This document shows, one piece after another, positions 1-7,820 of a stretch of 13,662 nt of DNA. Origin of the DNA: SSF53 sp036170535 (GTDB lineage Bacteria > Spirochaetota > Leptospiria > Leptospirales > Leptonemataceae); contig JAVHPJ010000096.1 of NCBI GenBank assembly GCA_036170535.1, positions 1-13,662 of the forward strand. Reading direction: 5' to 3'. Position 1 is the stretch's first letter. Every line of letters begins with the position of its first letter. The notes beneath the pieces were generated by a model that saw only the letters and a list, made by a program, of their open reading frames with translations, had not been told where the DNA came from and made no database searches. Position numbers and translations under genes: made by a program.

Positions 1-1437
1 GCCGCCGGGCGCGCATTTTTTGTAAATCGCATTGGCGATGCGTTGTTCTTGATGGGCGCCTTTTTGTTATTCCAGTCTTTTGGCACGGTATCGTTCAAGA
101 GCCTCCAGGCGAACTTTGTCGGCCTGGACGCCATGGGTCTTCTGGATCAGGACATCGTTGCGATCGCCGGCGCGCTCTTGCTCGGCGGCGTGTTCGGCAA
201 GTCGGCTCAGGTTCCGCTGCATGTCTGGCTTCCGGACGCGATGGCCGGCCCCACGCCGGTCAGCGCGCTCATTCATGCCGCCACCATGGTGACAGCCGGC
301 GTCTACTTCGTAGCGCGCCTGGATTGGCTATACGCCTCTTCGCCGCGCGCGGCCGCGCCGCTTTTTATCGCCGGCGCCTTGACCTTTGTGATCGGCGCGC
401 TGCTCGCGTGTTCACATCGAGATATCAAGAAGATTCTTGCGTATTCGACGCTGTCGAATCTGGGCCTTATGTTTCTCGCCCACGCGGCGCACGCCAGCGA
501 CGCCGCCCTCTTGCACCTGTTCGCCCACGCAGCTTTTAAGGCGCTCTTGTTTCTGGCGGCCGGCAGCGTGATTTATTTTGCGCATCACGAGCAGGATCTG
601 TATCGCCTGCACGGCGTGCTGCGCAAGCTGCCGGTGACGCGCGCGGCCTTCTGGGTCGGCGCAATCGGGTCGGCCGGCTCGATTCCCTTTCTTTCAGCGG
701 GTTTTTTCAGCAAAGAGGCGGTCTTGCACGCGGTAACGCATGCGCACTTTGTAATCGGTTCGGTCGTGATTCCGGGACCGTGGGTGTATGCGGGCGCGGT
801 GCTGGCCGAGGCCCTGGCCGTCTTTTATACCTTTCGCCTGCTGGCCGTGCTCGACTCGCCGTCGCATGCGGACCCGGCCGGGCGCGGCGATCATGCGCCC
901 ATCCGGGAAAGCGGCTGGCCCATTCGTATCACGCTGCTCGTACTGATCGGCGTCGCACTGGCCTTCAGCGCGTTATCCGGGCCTGGCCCGGGAGCCACGC
1001 TGCGCGGCTGGCTCGGCGCCGGGCCGGAAGCGCGCGTGCACCTCGACCTCGGGGGACTTTTATCCGCCGCAGCCTTCACCGCAATATCCGCGCTGGTTTT
1101 TATGCTTTTCTACCGAGCGGCCACGCGCGCGCGAATTCGCAGCATAGCCGAACGCTTCGCCCGTCCCAACGGCCCCTTCGCTCGTAACTTTTATTTTGAT
1201 GACATTTATCAGCTTGTCATAACCCGACCGACGCTGGCGATCGCTCGCTTCATCAGCGATTTGATCGAGCCCGCGGTTTTCATCGGCCTTGTAGAGTTCT
1301 GGGGCGAACTCAGCGCCCGCCTCGCGCAAGGTCTCAAACGGATGCAGCGCGGCCTGGTAAATCACTACGCGCTCGCGCTGACCGCCGCCTTCGCTCTGCT
1401 CTTGCTTGTCTTTATTCTCCTGGAGCAACCGACCTGA
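1..1437 (+). CDS. nuoL: NADH-quinone oxidoreductase subunit L (5' truncated by window edge)
   Basis: This is an antiporter-like proton-pumping subunit of the membrane arm of respiratory complex I. The frame is open from base 1 (it begins AAGRAFFVNRIGD), so the true start lies left of the window; an internal TTG at 43 is not the start. The visible part is 478 residues, against roughly 600-700 for the family, so the N-terminal quarter or so is missing. The hallmark block GKSAQVPLHVWLPDAMAGP, followed by TPVSALIHAATMVTAGVY, is at about residues 63-101. YSTLSNLGLMF and HLFAHAAFKALLFLAAGSV follow. The C-terminal third has the extended region typical of NuoL, which forms the lateral helix along the membrane arm, and a last hydrophobic segment just before the stop. 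nuoM begins 14 bp downstream and nuoN follows, the usual order, so this is one operon. Confidence 0.97.
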   Translation, partial: AAGRAFFVNRIGDALFLMGAFLLFQSFGTVSFKSLQANFVGLDAMGLLDQDIVAIAGALLLGGVFGKSAQVPLHVWLPDAMAGPTPVSALIHAATMVTAGVYFVARLDWLYASSPRAAAPLFIAGALTFVIGALLACSHRDIKKILAYSTLSNLGLMFLAHAAHASDAALLHLFAHAAFKALLFLAAGSVIYFAHHEQDLYRLHGVLRKLPVTRAAFWVGAIGSAGSIPFLSAGFFSKEAVLHAVTHAHFVIGSVVIPGPWVYAGAVLAEALAVFYTFRLLAVLDSPSHADPAGRGDHAPIRESGWPIRITLLVLIGVALAFSALSGPGPGATLRGWLGAGPEARVHLDLGGLLSAAAFTAISALVFMLFYRAATRARIRSIAERFARPNGPFARNFYFDDIYQLVITRPTLAIARFISDLIEPAVFIGLVEFWGELSARLAQGLKRMQRGLVNHYALALTAAFALLLLVFILLEQPT

Positions 1438-1451
1438 GGGGCTGGCCGACG

Positions 1452-2924
1452 ATGATGCTTACGGTCCTATTGCTGACGCCGGTTCTGGCCATACTGATCC
1501 ATGCGGTTCTGCCTGTGCGCGGCCGCATTCAGGCGCAAGCGGCATTGCTTCTGCAGGCGCTCTACGGGCTTATGCTGCTGGGCGCGGCGCTGTACTGGTT
1601 TCAAACGCCGGACGACGCACGTTGGATTCTTGAAGCGCCGACGCTGCAATTTCTGGATCTCAGCCTGAGCTTTCGCCCGGGTGTGCAACTCTTCGCGGGC
1701 AATGCGCCGCTTATATTGCTTTCGGGACTGGTCTTGCCTTTTGTGTTCTTCTGGCTGCGCGCAACGTACGCGGAAGCGGGACGAGCGTTTTTTATCTGTG
1801 CGGCGATACTGGAAGTCGGCGTCGTCGGCGCCTTTCTGGCAAGTTCGCTGATCACCTTTTACGTTTTCTTTGAGCTATCGCTGATCGGCGCCTATTTCTG
1901 GATCGGACTCTACGGCGATCGCGATACCTCCCGCGGCAAAAGCGGCCTCACCCGGTTTTTCCTGTTCACGCTCGTCGGCAGTCTGGCCTTGCTCGCCGCA
2001 TCCATCACGCTGGTCTCCGTACTCGGCGCGGATCCGCGCCTATTTGATCTTGAGCCGAGCCTGGGCCTGCTGGAACCCCGCGTCCGTCTCGCCCTGGCGT
2101 GCGCCTTCCTGCTGGCCTTCGCCGTCAAGACGCCGTTGTTCGGCCTGCACGGCTGGCTCTACGACGCGTATTGCGCGGCGCCGCCCGTGGCGCGGGCCCT
2201 GCTCTCCGCACTCCTCTCCAAGCTGGGCGTCTACGGACTGTTCATCGTCGGCATCGGGTTCCGTTCGGAACTCACTCTGGCAGCGCCGTATCTGCAGGCT
2301 CTTGCGGCCGCCGGAACTCTCTACGGCGGACTCGTCGCTCTCGGCCGCACGCGCCTCCTGGATGTTCTGATTTACTCCTCGTTATCGCACCTGAATCTGA
2401 TTGCGCTCGCATTTTTCCTGGACGACTTTCACGCTCCCGCCGGCGGCGCGGCGTTTTACACCCTGAGCGCCGGACTTTTCCAGACGTTTAATCATGGTCT
2501 GATTCTGGCTGCTCTCTTCGCGTGGGATGCGCGCCTGGCAGACGCGCCGGACAGCGGCGTCTTCGCATCACGCCGGCGACTCACGGCCCTGATCTTCGTC
2601 GGCGCGCTGGCGGCGGTCAGCCTGCCGGGACTCAGCAGCTTCGCCGGCGAGTTAATCATACTTGGCGCGGCGGCGGAGCGTTCGCTGTGGCTCGTGGCCC
2701 CGGCCTTGCTCGGGCTGCTCTTTTCCGCGATGGCTTTGTTTCGCGCACTGCACGCTCGCTTCTTTGGCGACACGAGTGTCCGCGACGCCGGCGCCGACGT
2801 TTCGCGCATGGAAAGCCTGGTCGGGACGCTTTTGATTGCGCTCTGGATCGCACTCGGCCTCGCGCCGCGCGCCTTCCTCGCGCCGATCGAACGCGGACTC
2901 GGCGGCTTTTTTATCGGGATGTAA
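1452..2924 (+). CDS. nuoM: NADH-quinone oxidoreductase subunit M
   Basis: Antiporter-like proton-channel subunit of complex I, 490 residues, full length for the family and almost entirely hydrophobic helices. The key charged residues of the NuoM channel can be placed: E141 (FFELSLIGAYF), K226 (VKTPLFGLHGW), K257 (SKLGVYG), H313 (YSSLSHL), H348 (FNHG) and E400 (LPGLSSFAGELIIL). The usual HGWLPDAH motif reads HGWLYDAY here, losing the proline and the last histidine, and the following A-P-T-x-x-S segment is also altered. The start is ATG at 1452 with GAGGGG about 10 bp upstream, overlapping the nuoL stop; ATG at 1455 is an equally possible start. The stop lies 3 bp before nuoN, consistent with translational coupling. 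Confidence 0.95.
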   Translation: MMLTVLLLTPVLAILIHAVLPVRGRIQAQAALLLQALYGLMLLGAALYWFQTPDDARWILEAPTLQFLDLSLSFRPGVQLFAGNAPLILLSGLVLPFVFFWLRATYAEAGRAFFICAAILEVGVVGAFLASSLITFYVFFELSLIGAYFWIGLYGDRDTSRGKSGLTRFFLFTLVGSLALLAASITLVSVLGADPRLFDLEPSLGLLEPRVRLALACAFLLAFAVKTPLFGLHGWLYDAYCAAPPVARALLSALLSKLGVYGLFIVGIGFRSELTLAAPYLQALAAAGTLYGGLVALGRTRLLDVLIYSSLSHLNLIALAFFLDDFHAPAGGAAFYTLSAGLFQTFNHGLILAALFAWDARLADAPDSGVFASRRRLTALIFVGALAAVSLPGLSSFAGELIILGAAAERSLWLVAPALLGLLFSAMALFRALHARFFGDTSVRDAGADVSRMESLVGTLLIALWIALGLAPRAFLAPIERGLGGFFIGM

Positions 2925-2927
2925 ACG

Positions 2928-4334
2928 ATGAGTCCGTATCTGCTTTCACAATTGCCGTTGGTCGTCGGGCTGTTTGCGCTCGTCGGGCTGTCCAGTCTGC
3001 GCCCCTGGAAAAATGATCGCGCCTCGGCGTATCTGGCGATCGGCGCCATTTTTGTAACCCTCTACTATGTATGGCTGTTGCCGGCGGGCGCCGAGTACTT
3101 TGGCGGATCGATTCGCATCACCAACGCCGGCAAATCGATCGCCTCAATTTCGCTTGGACTGATCGCCGTTGCGCTCTGGCTGAGCGACGGGTATCTGGAG
3201 AAGGTGCATGCGCATCCGGTGGACTGGCGCACCCTGCAGATCATACTGGCGGCCGGAACGGTGAATCTTGCTTTCGCCGGCGATCTGGCCACGCTCTTCA
3301 TCGCCTTTGAGATCGTATCGATCCTGTCTTATGCGATTGTCGGCTTCAGCCGCTTCGACCTGCGCTCTAATGAAGCGGGCGTAAAGTATCTGATTCTGGG
3401 CGCCCTGGCAAGCGCTCTGTTTCTGTTCGGACTGTCCTTCTTGTTCGGCGCAACCGGCGAGACGTCGCTCATCGCGATCAGCGAGAAACTGCGCACGGCG
3501 CAGGGTCCGTATCTGATTCTGGGCCGTACGGCGGCCGGCCTGATCCTCGCCGCGCTGCTTTTCAAAGCGGCCGCCGCACCCTTTCACAGCTGGCTGTTGG
3601 ATATCTACCAGGGTTCCAGCTATGCAGCGCTCGCCGTGATCGGCGCGCCGGTCAAGGTAGCGGTCTTCGGATTGATTGCGCAGTTCCTGCTGGGTCCCTT
3701 TGCCGCGTTCGCCGAGCTCTGGCGTCCGATTCTGGCCGTCGTTGCGATGCTCTCCTTTCTCATCGGCGGCATTCGCGGACTCGCGCAAACCAATCTGAAG
3801 CGCATTCTCGCCAGCTCGGCTATCGTAAACTCCGGCTTTATCCTGCTCGCCATCGCTTTTGCGCCCGGCGCAGCGGTGACATTTTACCTGGTCGTCTACG
3901 GCGCCGGCGTACAAACTTTCGCCGCCTTTATGATGCGCCTTGGATCGCGCGAGGCGGACGTCGATACGCTCGATGATTTAAACGGCCTGGGTCGATCGCT
4001 GCCGGCGGCAAGCGTGGGCCTTACGGTCCTCCTTTTGACCTATGGGGGATTTCCGCCCGGCGCCGGATTCGCAGCAAAGTTTGTCGCACTTTCTGGAACG
4101 TTTCAGGCCGCCGTCGCCGCCGGTTCGACGCTCTACGCCGCAGCCGGCGTTTGCGGCGCGGTCGCGTCGGTTCTGGCGATCTACTTCTATTTTCAAATGG
4201 CGCGCCGGATCTGGTTCAGCGAGGCGCCATCGACAAGCGTCGCGCGCGATGCGCGCTGGAACTACGTCGCCGTCGCCGCTCTGGGCGCCGTGTTTGCGGC
4301 GGCCGGCTATGGCTTATTCTTTTTTGTTGCTTGA
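2928..4334 (+). CDS. nuoN: NADH-quinone oxidoreductase subunit N
   Basis: Third antiporter-like subunit of complex I, 468 residues, slightly short but complete, with some 13-14 hydrophobic segments. Channel residues are conserved: E128 (FIAFEIVSILSYAIVGF), K213 (LLFKAAAAPFHSW), K243 (APVKVAVFG) and K384 (FPPGAGFAAKF). The normal PFHxWTPDVYEG motif reads PFHSWLLDIYQG, so the proline is missing, as in the neighbouring NuoM. ATG at 2928 follows the nuoM TAA by 3 bp and no strong Shine-Dalgarno is seen, so translation is probably coupled to nuoM. It is the last visible gene of the nuo operon. Its final 21 bp overlap the 3' end of the convergent SDR gene. Confidence 0.95.
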   Translation: MSPYLLSQLPLVVGLFALVGLSSLRPWKNDRASAYLAIGAIFVTLYYVWLLPAGAEYFGGSIRITNAGKSIASISLGLIAVALWLSDGYLEKVHAHPVDWRTLQIILAAGTVNLAFAGDLATLFIAFEIVSILSYAIVGFSRFDLRSNEAGVKYLILGALASALFLFGLSFLFGATGETSLIAISEKLRTAQGPYLILGRTAAGLILAALLFKAAAAPFHSWLLDIYQGSSYAALAVIGAPVKVAVFGLIAQFLLGPFAAFAELWRPILAVVAMLSFLIGGIRGLAQTNLKRILASSAIVNSGFILLAIAFAPGAAVTFYLVVYGAGVQTFAAFMMRLGSREADVDTLDDLNGLGRSLPAASVGLTVLLLTYGGFPPGAGFAAKFVALSGTFQAAVAAGSTLYAAAGVCGAVASVLAIYFYFQMARRIWFSEAPSTSVARDARWNYVAVAALGAVFAAAGYGLFFFVA

Positions 4335-5204
4335 GTAAGGCGCGGCCAGCAGCGCCTCCGAAACTTCCCACAGCCTCCGACCGGTTTCCGCATTCAGCGC
4401 AATATCGGCGGCGGGTTTCCGGCGCAGCTTTTCAAAGTAGCTGCCGCTTACGTCGGCGAGGGCCGGAGACTCGGCCAGATGGTAGACAAATCCCGCCGCT
4501 TTAGTCGGAGAAAGCGCGATAAGCGGCCAGAGTTGACGAACGATCCAGGGCAAATCCCGAATGATGCCGGTCGCCACCATGCCGGGATGCAGAGCGTTCG
4601 CCGTAATGCCCGCGCCTTCCAGACGACGCGCCAACTCAACGGTAAAAATTACGTTGCACAGCTTGGAACGACAGTAGGCCGGCCAGCCCTTATACGGCTC
4701 GCGCTCCATTTGAAGGTCGTCCCAGTCCAGGCTTCCGCGGTAGTGCGCGTCCGAAGCGACATTGATGATGCGCGCCGGAGCGCCCAGGCGCAAGGCCGGC
4801 AGCAGGGCGTCGACGACGGCGAAATAACCCAGATGATTGATGGCGAAGGTGGACTCGAGACCCGCAGCCGTACTGCGGCGCGCCGGTGCAAACACCCCGG
4901 CGTTATTGACCAGGATGTGCAGGGCCGGATGCCGGGCCTGGTATGCGCGCGCCATGGCGCCGATGGACGCCGGATCCTCCATGTCCGCGACCAGGAGTTC
5001 GACCCGGCCGCTGCCGGTTTGCATCTGGATCTCGCGCTGCGCGCGAACGCCGCGCTCAGCATCCCGACAGACCAGGGTCACATGGGCGCCGGCCTCGGCC
5101 AGACGACGGGCCACAGCCTTGCCCAGGCCGCTTGAGGCGCCCGTCACCAGAGCCGTTTTGCCGATCAGGGCGCCTTCGCGGGGCAAGGGACGCTTGCGAG
5201 CCAT
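4314..5204 (-). CDS. Short-chain dehydrogenase/reductase, retinol-dehydrogenase-like
   Basis: Probable NAD(P)-dependent oxidoreductase with a single Rossmann fold, 296 residues. Visible motifs in order are TGASSGLG (residues 21-28, cofactor-binding loop), R47 after the second strand, NNAG (100-103), the catalytic serine in NVASDAH (S151) and YCRSK (Y177, K181). The 26-residue gap between Ser and Tyr, filled with a GSLDWDDLQ segment, is characteristic of the RDH11-14/WWOX-like branch of SDRs rather than of fatty-acid-synthesis KR enzymes. The substrate is unknown; a lipid aldehyde, ketone or retinoid-like molecule is inferred only from the family. ATG at 5204 is preceded by a GGGCGGG tract 11 bp or more upstream, a weak ribosome site. 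The 3' end overlaps nuoN by 21 bp in convergent orientation. This protein is distinct from the SDR domain of the 1015-residue protein at 9797-12844. Confidence 0.9.
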   Translation of the reverse strand: MARKRPLPREGALIGKTALVTGASSGLGKAVARRLAEAGAHVTLVCRDAERGVRAQREIQMQTGSGRVELLVADMEDPASIGAMARAYQARHPALHILVNNAGVFAPARRSTAAGLESTFAINHLGYFAVVDALLPALRLGAPARIINVASDAHYRGSLDWDDLQMEREPYKGWPAYCRSKLCNVIFTVELARRLEGAGITANALHPGMVATGIIRDLPWIVRQLWPLIALSPTKAAGFVYHLAESPALADVSGSYFEKLRRKPAADIALNAETGRRLWEVSEALLAAPYSSNKKE

Positions 5205-5386
5205 GGCGGCAAAAAAAACCCGCCCGGGCCTCGATCAACTGCAAAAATCAAATAGCGGGAAAAGGGCTTGCCGGCTCCGGATGGGGGGATCTGATGGCGT
5301 GAGCGGCCATAGTAGCGCCTGCGTTTCCCGCCTTTCAGCCCGAGACTAGTCCCTACCTGGCCTTATCGTATAGGAGAATTTTCATC

Positions 5387-5728
5387 ATGTCGAGGAAGTT
5401 ATTTGTCGGTGGTCTCAGTTGGAACACGGACGCCGACAGCCTTCGTGATAGCTTTGCGCGCTTTGGCGATATCGAAGAAGCGAAGGTTATTATGGACCGC
5501 GAAACGGGCCGTTCGCGCGGTTTTGGCTTTGTTACGTTCGCCCAGGAAGATGGCGCTCTGCGCGCTATGTCCGAAATGAACGGGGCCACTGTGGATGGAC
5601 GCACCATCCGCGTTAACGAAGCGGAAGAAAAACCGCGCACTGGCGGAGGCGGCGGCGGTGGCGGCGGCGGGCGTCATGGCGGCGGCGGCGGTCGTGGAGA
5701 TCGGGGCGGTTATCGCGACCGGTACTGA
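5387..5728 (+). CDS. Glycine-rich RRM RNA-binding protein
   Basis: Single RNA-recognition-motif protein of 113 residues, like the small glycine-rich RNA-binding proteins of cyanobacteria, spirochaetes and plants, which bind single-stranded RNA and are often induced by cold. RNP2 is KLFVGGLSW (residues 4-12) and RNP1 is RGFGFVTF (44-51), with the aromatic residues intact. The RRM ends near residue 80. The remaining tail is a disordered Gly/Arg tract with ten consecutive glycines (86-95), then GGGGG and RGDRGGYRDRY, resembling RGG-type RNA-binding tails. ATG at 5387 has a strong AGGAG at 5372-5376. It stands alone, divergent from the SDR gene across a 182-bp gap. Cold regulation is known for relatives but nothing in this upstream region proves it. 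Confidence 0.93.
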   Translation: MSRKLFVGGLSWNTDADSLRDSFARFGDIEEAKVIMDRETGRSRGFGFVTFAQEDGALRAMSEMNGATVDGRTIRVNEAEEKPRTGGGGGGGGGGRHGGGGGRGDRGGYRDRY

Positions 5729-5748
5729 TCCGAGCTAAGGGGAGCGCT

Positions 5749-5783
5749 CGAGCGGTTTCTGGTACGTCAGTATCGTCCGCTCG
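5749..5783 (+). terminator. Possible hairpin downstream of the RRM gene
   Basis: A 7-bp perfect inverted repeat, CGAGCGG (5749-5755) and CCGCTCG (5777-5783), is separated by 21 bases and starts 20 bp after the RRM stop. No uridine run follows it directly; the only one nearby is T7 at 5837-5843. It may be a weak or factor-dependent 3' end between the convergent RRM and MORN-lipoprotein genes. The whole gap 5729-5940 contains no credible gene. Confidence 0.25.
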
Positions 5784-5940
5784 GCGCCCTCGCCTTTCCT
5801 GCCAACCTCCCGGGCCGACTCAATCGCCCATTCCAGTTTTTTTCCTGATTCAGTCCTGCGAAAGAACCCGAGCCACAGGGCCGGCTATTGCACGTGCTGT
5901 GAAAACACCGCGCGCCCGCAGTGATGGGCGGAGCTGTCGA

Positions 5941-6537
5941 TCAAGGACGATCGAACCATTCAAAAAACGGAGCGTCGCCAGTGGTATTGAGCCGGAAGGC
6001 GCGCTCGCCGCGTACGCTGCGAAAAACGCCGCCCTGACCGGAACTCACAAACTCGCCGGAGAGCGCCGTACCATCCGGCGCAACGTAGTCTCCGCGGCCC
6101 AGCGGCGCATTGGCCCGCCAGTTGGCGCGCAGTCGTCCGCCGTCGCTGAGAGTTAACATGCCCGATCCTTCGCGCTGTCCTTTGCGAAACTCGCCTTCAT
6201 ACCGCGCCAGTTCCCGATCGGAGCGGCATTGCACATGCAGGCCCGCGCCTTCCGGCAGGCGTTCCGCCCAGCGGCCTAAGTAGAGATCGCCGTTTGCGTA
6301 TAAATTCAGCCGGGCGCCTTCCGGCAATTGCGAAGGTTTACAGCGTACGCTGCAAGCCGCGACACAGGGCGAAAAGCACGATTGCTCCGGACTGCAGTTT
6401 AAGCCTGCGTTCGGCGACGTCGGTGCGGGCGAAAAGGGATTCTCCAGGCCGGCCAGGACTGCGCAGCTCAAAAGCCAGGGTGCAGCCAGCACGCCAAGGG
6501 CGCGCAGCAGACCGACGCTCGCAAGGCGGTCAGACAT
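5941..6537 (-). CDS. Cys-rich MORN-repeat-like lipoprotein
   Basis: Predicted lipoprotein of 198 residues. A basic N-terminus and hydrophobic stretch lead to the lipobox LLSC, with C25 as the lipidated cysteine, so export and membrane anchoring are expected. A short Pro/Asn region and a cysteine cluster (C48, C54, C58, C62, C66; the last four evenly spaced CxxxCxxxCxxxC) follow. The C-terminal half has MORN-like motifs: YANGDLYLGRW (80-90), YEGEFRKGQREGSG (113-126) with a LTLSDGG strand, and degenerate copies GRGDYVAPDGTALSGEF (147-163). MORN repeats form flat beta-sheets that mediate lipid or protein contacts. The start at ATG 6537 was chosen because it has GGAG just upstream, gives a proper signal peptide and overlaps the preceding stop by 8 bp (ATGTCTGA). 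A frame open up to 6603 would bury the signal. Function is unknown. Confidence 0.72.
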   Translation of the reverse strand: MSDRLASVGLLRALGVLAAPWLLSCAVLAGLENPFSPAPTSPNAGLNCSPEQSCFSPCVAACSVRCKPSQLPEGARLNLYANGDLYLGRWAERLPEGAGLHVQCRSDRELARYEGEFRKGQREGSGMLTLSDGGRLRANWRANAPLGRGDYVAPDGTALSGEFVSSGQGGVFRSVRGERAFRLNTTGDAPFFEWFDRP

Positions 6538-7204
6538 ACTCCGTCTCCACGCGCGAATAGCGATTCCGATATTCTTCCAGAGTGCGGCGCGCCGCCTCGG
6601 CAATGTTGTTGGAGCGCGTGAACAAGATTAAGCAGAAGTCTGAATCGCAAACGTAGGCGACGTAGCGGGCGAAAGTCATTAAGAATTGGTTCTTTTCAAT
6701 AATCTCATTTTGCCAGGAGCGTCCGGAAGGCTTCCGGTGAAAAACCGCCAGCAGGGACTCATCGGGCATGCGATTATAGATCTTCTTGAGATCCGGAAGA
6801 TTCAACGCACGCTTGTCGAAACCCTGAATGCGCACGCCGGCGGGCGGATCGAGTAAAAATAAGGCGCCGTTCAACCGCGTTGGCGCAAGTTCGGCAAAGT
6901 ACGGATCGCGTTTATCCGCAAAGAAATTCGCATCGGGCGTGAAAAGATCGAAATTCACGCCCTCTTTTGCAAAATATTCGGCCAGCATCGCCGGACGTCG
7001 ATCGGGACCCGCTTGCTCCGCCGCTGCCAGGTATTCTTTCAGAAGATCGTTGCGGTCGCCGGCAAAATTGCGATCGATCGACGCAGGCGTTGCGTCGGCC
7101 TCGTCGACCCACAGGGGCGCGTACTCGATTTTTTTCAGCGCGGGCAGATTGGACACAAGTTGGCGCGCTATGTCGAATTTAAACAGGTCGTAAGCAAGGG
7201 CCAT
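6530..7204 (-). CDS. Conserved hypothetical protein with LLDPP motif
   Basis: Cytoplasmic-looking protein of 224 residues without signal peptide or membrane segments. It starts MALAYDLFKFDIARQL and has a central hydrophobic strand ending in an acidic-proline turn, ALFLLDPPAGVRI (114-126), then a predicted alpha/beta region with KIYNRMPDESLLAVFHRK and a late CDSDFCLILFTR strand. The layout resembles an uncharacterised bacterial family with a FxDPDNG motif at the same place; I make that comparison from memory and do not treat it as identification. The D-P-P could suggest a methyltransferase-like or nuclease-like fold, but no SAM-binding glycine loop is evident. ATG at 7204 is preferred over a TTG at 7249 because the family-like N-terminus begins there, although no good Shine-Dalgarno is present. 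It is translationally coupled to the MORN lipoprotein downstream. Confidence 0.72.
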   Translation of the reverse strand: MALAYDLFKFDIARQLVSNLPALKKIEYAPLWVDEADATPASIDRNFAGDRNDLLKEYLAAAEQAGPDRRPAMLAEYFAKEGVNFDLFTPDANFFADKRDPYFAELAPTRLNGALFLLDPPAGVRIQGFDKRALNLPDLKKIYNRMPDESLLAVFHRKPSGRSWQNEIIEKNQFLMTFARYVAYVCDSDFCLILFTRSNNIAEAARRTLEEYRNRYSRVETEYV

Positions 7205-7243
7205 GATGCGGTTTGCAGGACAGTGCTGCGCCCTGGTTGCGGA

Positions 7244-7249
7244 TGTCAA
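7244..7249 (-). promoter_or_regulatory. Possible -35 element upstream of the LLDPP gene
   Basis: The minus strand reads TTGACA here, a perfect -35 hexamer, 40 bp before the ATG at 7204. No good -10 hexamer is found 16-18 bp downstream; the best is CACTGT, two matches of six. The 105-bp gap 7205-7309 is large enough for an independent promoter separating this gene pair from the upstream hypothetical gene, but the call is weak. Confidence 0.2.
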
Positions 7250-7309
7250 ACACTACCTTTGCTCGCTCTGCAAGCTTCCGCCTGCCGGAAACGCTGAAAC
7301 TGCGGCGAT

Positions 7310-7756
7310 TTAACCGTGCAGGCGGCGCGTTTCTTCGTCGGCGATCTTGCGCAGTCGCTCAAGATCTTCGAGCAGGCGCGACAGACGAGATCGAATCTCA
7401 GGTTCGCTGGCAGTCGAAAGATGTTTCCGCGTGTCAATTAATCGACGTAAAGCGTGGTGGATCGCGCTGAAAACTTCTTCTTTTTCGTGGGCGTCCGCTT
7501 CATCGAGAAGCAGCACGGCCGCCTCAACGATATTATACATTACCCGATCGACGGGATGGCGGGATACAGCAAGGCCTTCCGACTCCGGCGCGGATAACAA
7601 CATCACGTCGGCTGCATCCAGACGAATCTTCTTAATATGCGGATCCGCAGTATCTTGCAAAAGCGCATGAAAGGGGCGAGCGATCGAAAAGACCGAGCCG
7701 TTTTCCGCCGGAACGAATCGGATCTTTCGCGGCTTCTTTTTCTCGCCGGGCGACAT
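7310..7756 (-). CDS. Hypothetical protein with charged helical C-terminus
   Basis: Protein of 148 residues that I do not recognise. The N-terminus is basic (MSPGEKKKPRKIRFVP), followed by a short beta-like region. A mostly helical second half is rich in Glu, Arg and Leu (about residues 70-147, ending SRLLEDLERLRKIADEETRR) and could form a coiled coil. No signal peptide or metal motif is present. ATG at 7756 was chosen because AGGGA lies about 6 bases upstream on the minus strand. Longer in-frame versions would run into the divergent gene beginning at 7821. It may be the first gene of a minus-strand group with the LLDPP protein and MORN lipoprotein, 105 bp away, or an independent unit. Confidence 0.6.
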   Translation of the reverse strand: MSPGEKKKPRKIRFVPAENGSVFSIARPFHALLQDTADPHIKKIRLDAADVMLLSAPESEGLAVSRHPVDRVMYNIVEAAVLLLDEADAHEKEEVFSAIHHALRRLIDTRKHLSTASEPEIRSRLSRLLEDLERLRKIADEETRRLHG

Positions 7757-7820
7757 CTGTTCCCTGAAACTGGACGGGCGGGCGAAAGCGGTCAATCCAT
7801 AATTCCGCCCAGGATAAATC
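7757..7820. promoter_or_regulatory. Divergent promoter region
   Basis: This 64-bp gap separates two divergently transcribed genes and must hold both promoters unless they lie inside coding sequence. On the plus strand CATAAT (7798-7803) is a five-of-six -10 match, but it would give a leader of only about 11 bases and has no well-spaced -35. On the minus strand TTGACC (7790-7795) is a five-of-six -35 match with a poor -10 (CAGTTT) 17 bp on. The plus-strand gene has AGGA at 7811-7814, six bases before its ATG. Confidence 0.3.

Noticed and set aside
5826..5843. T7 run at 5837-5843 as an intrinsic terminator for the RRM gene
   Set aside because: The only stem nearby is four base pairs (GGGC/GCCC) and ends seven bases before the T run, too weak to call.
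6538..6603. A 22-codon N-terminal extension of the MORN lipoprotein
   Set aside because: It would place charged residues before the signal peptide and overlap the upstream gene extensively; ATG 6537 has GGAG upstream and the typical short overlap.
6530..7204. Identification of the LLDPP protein as a three-Cys-motif partner (TcmP) or DNA methyltransferase
   Set aside because: Only the D-P-P turn is suggestive; no SAM-binding glycine motif or other TcmP hallmark was found.
7258..7274. Short inverted repeat near 7265-7282 (TTCCG/CGGAA) as a terminator of the minus-strand hypothetical gene
   Set aside because: A five-bp stem with no T run on the minus strand.
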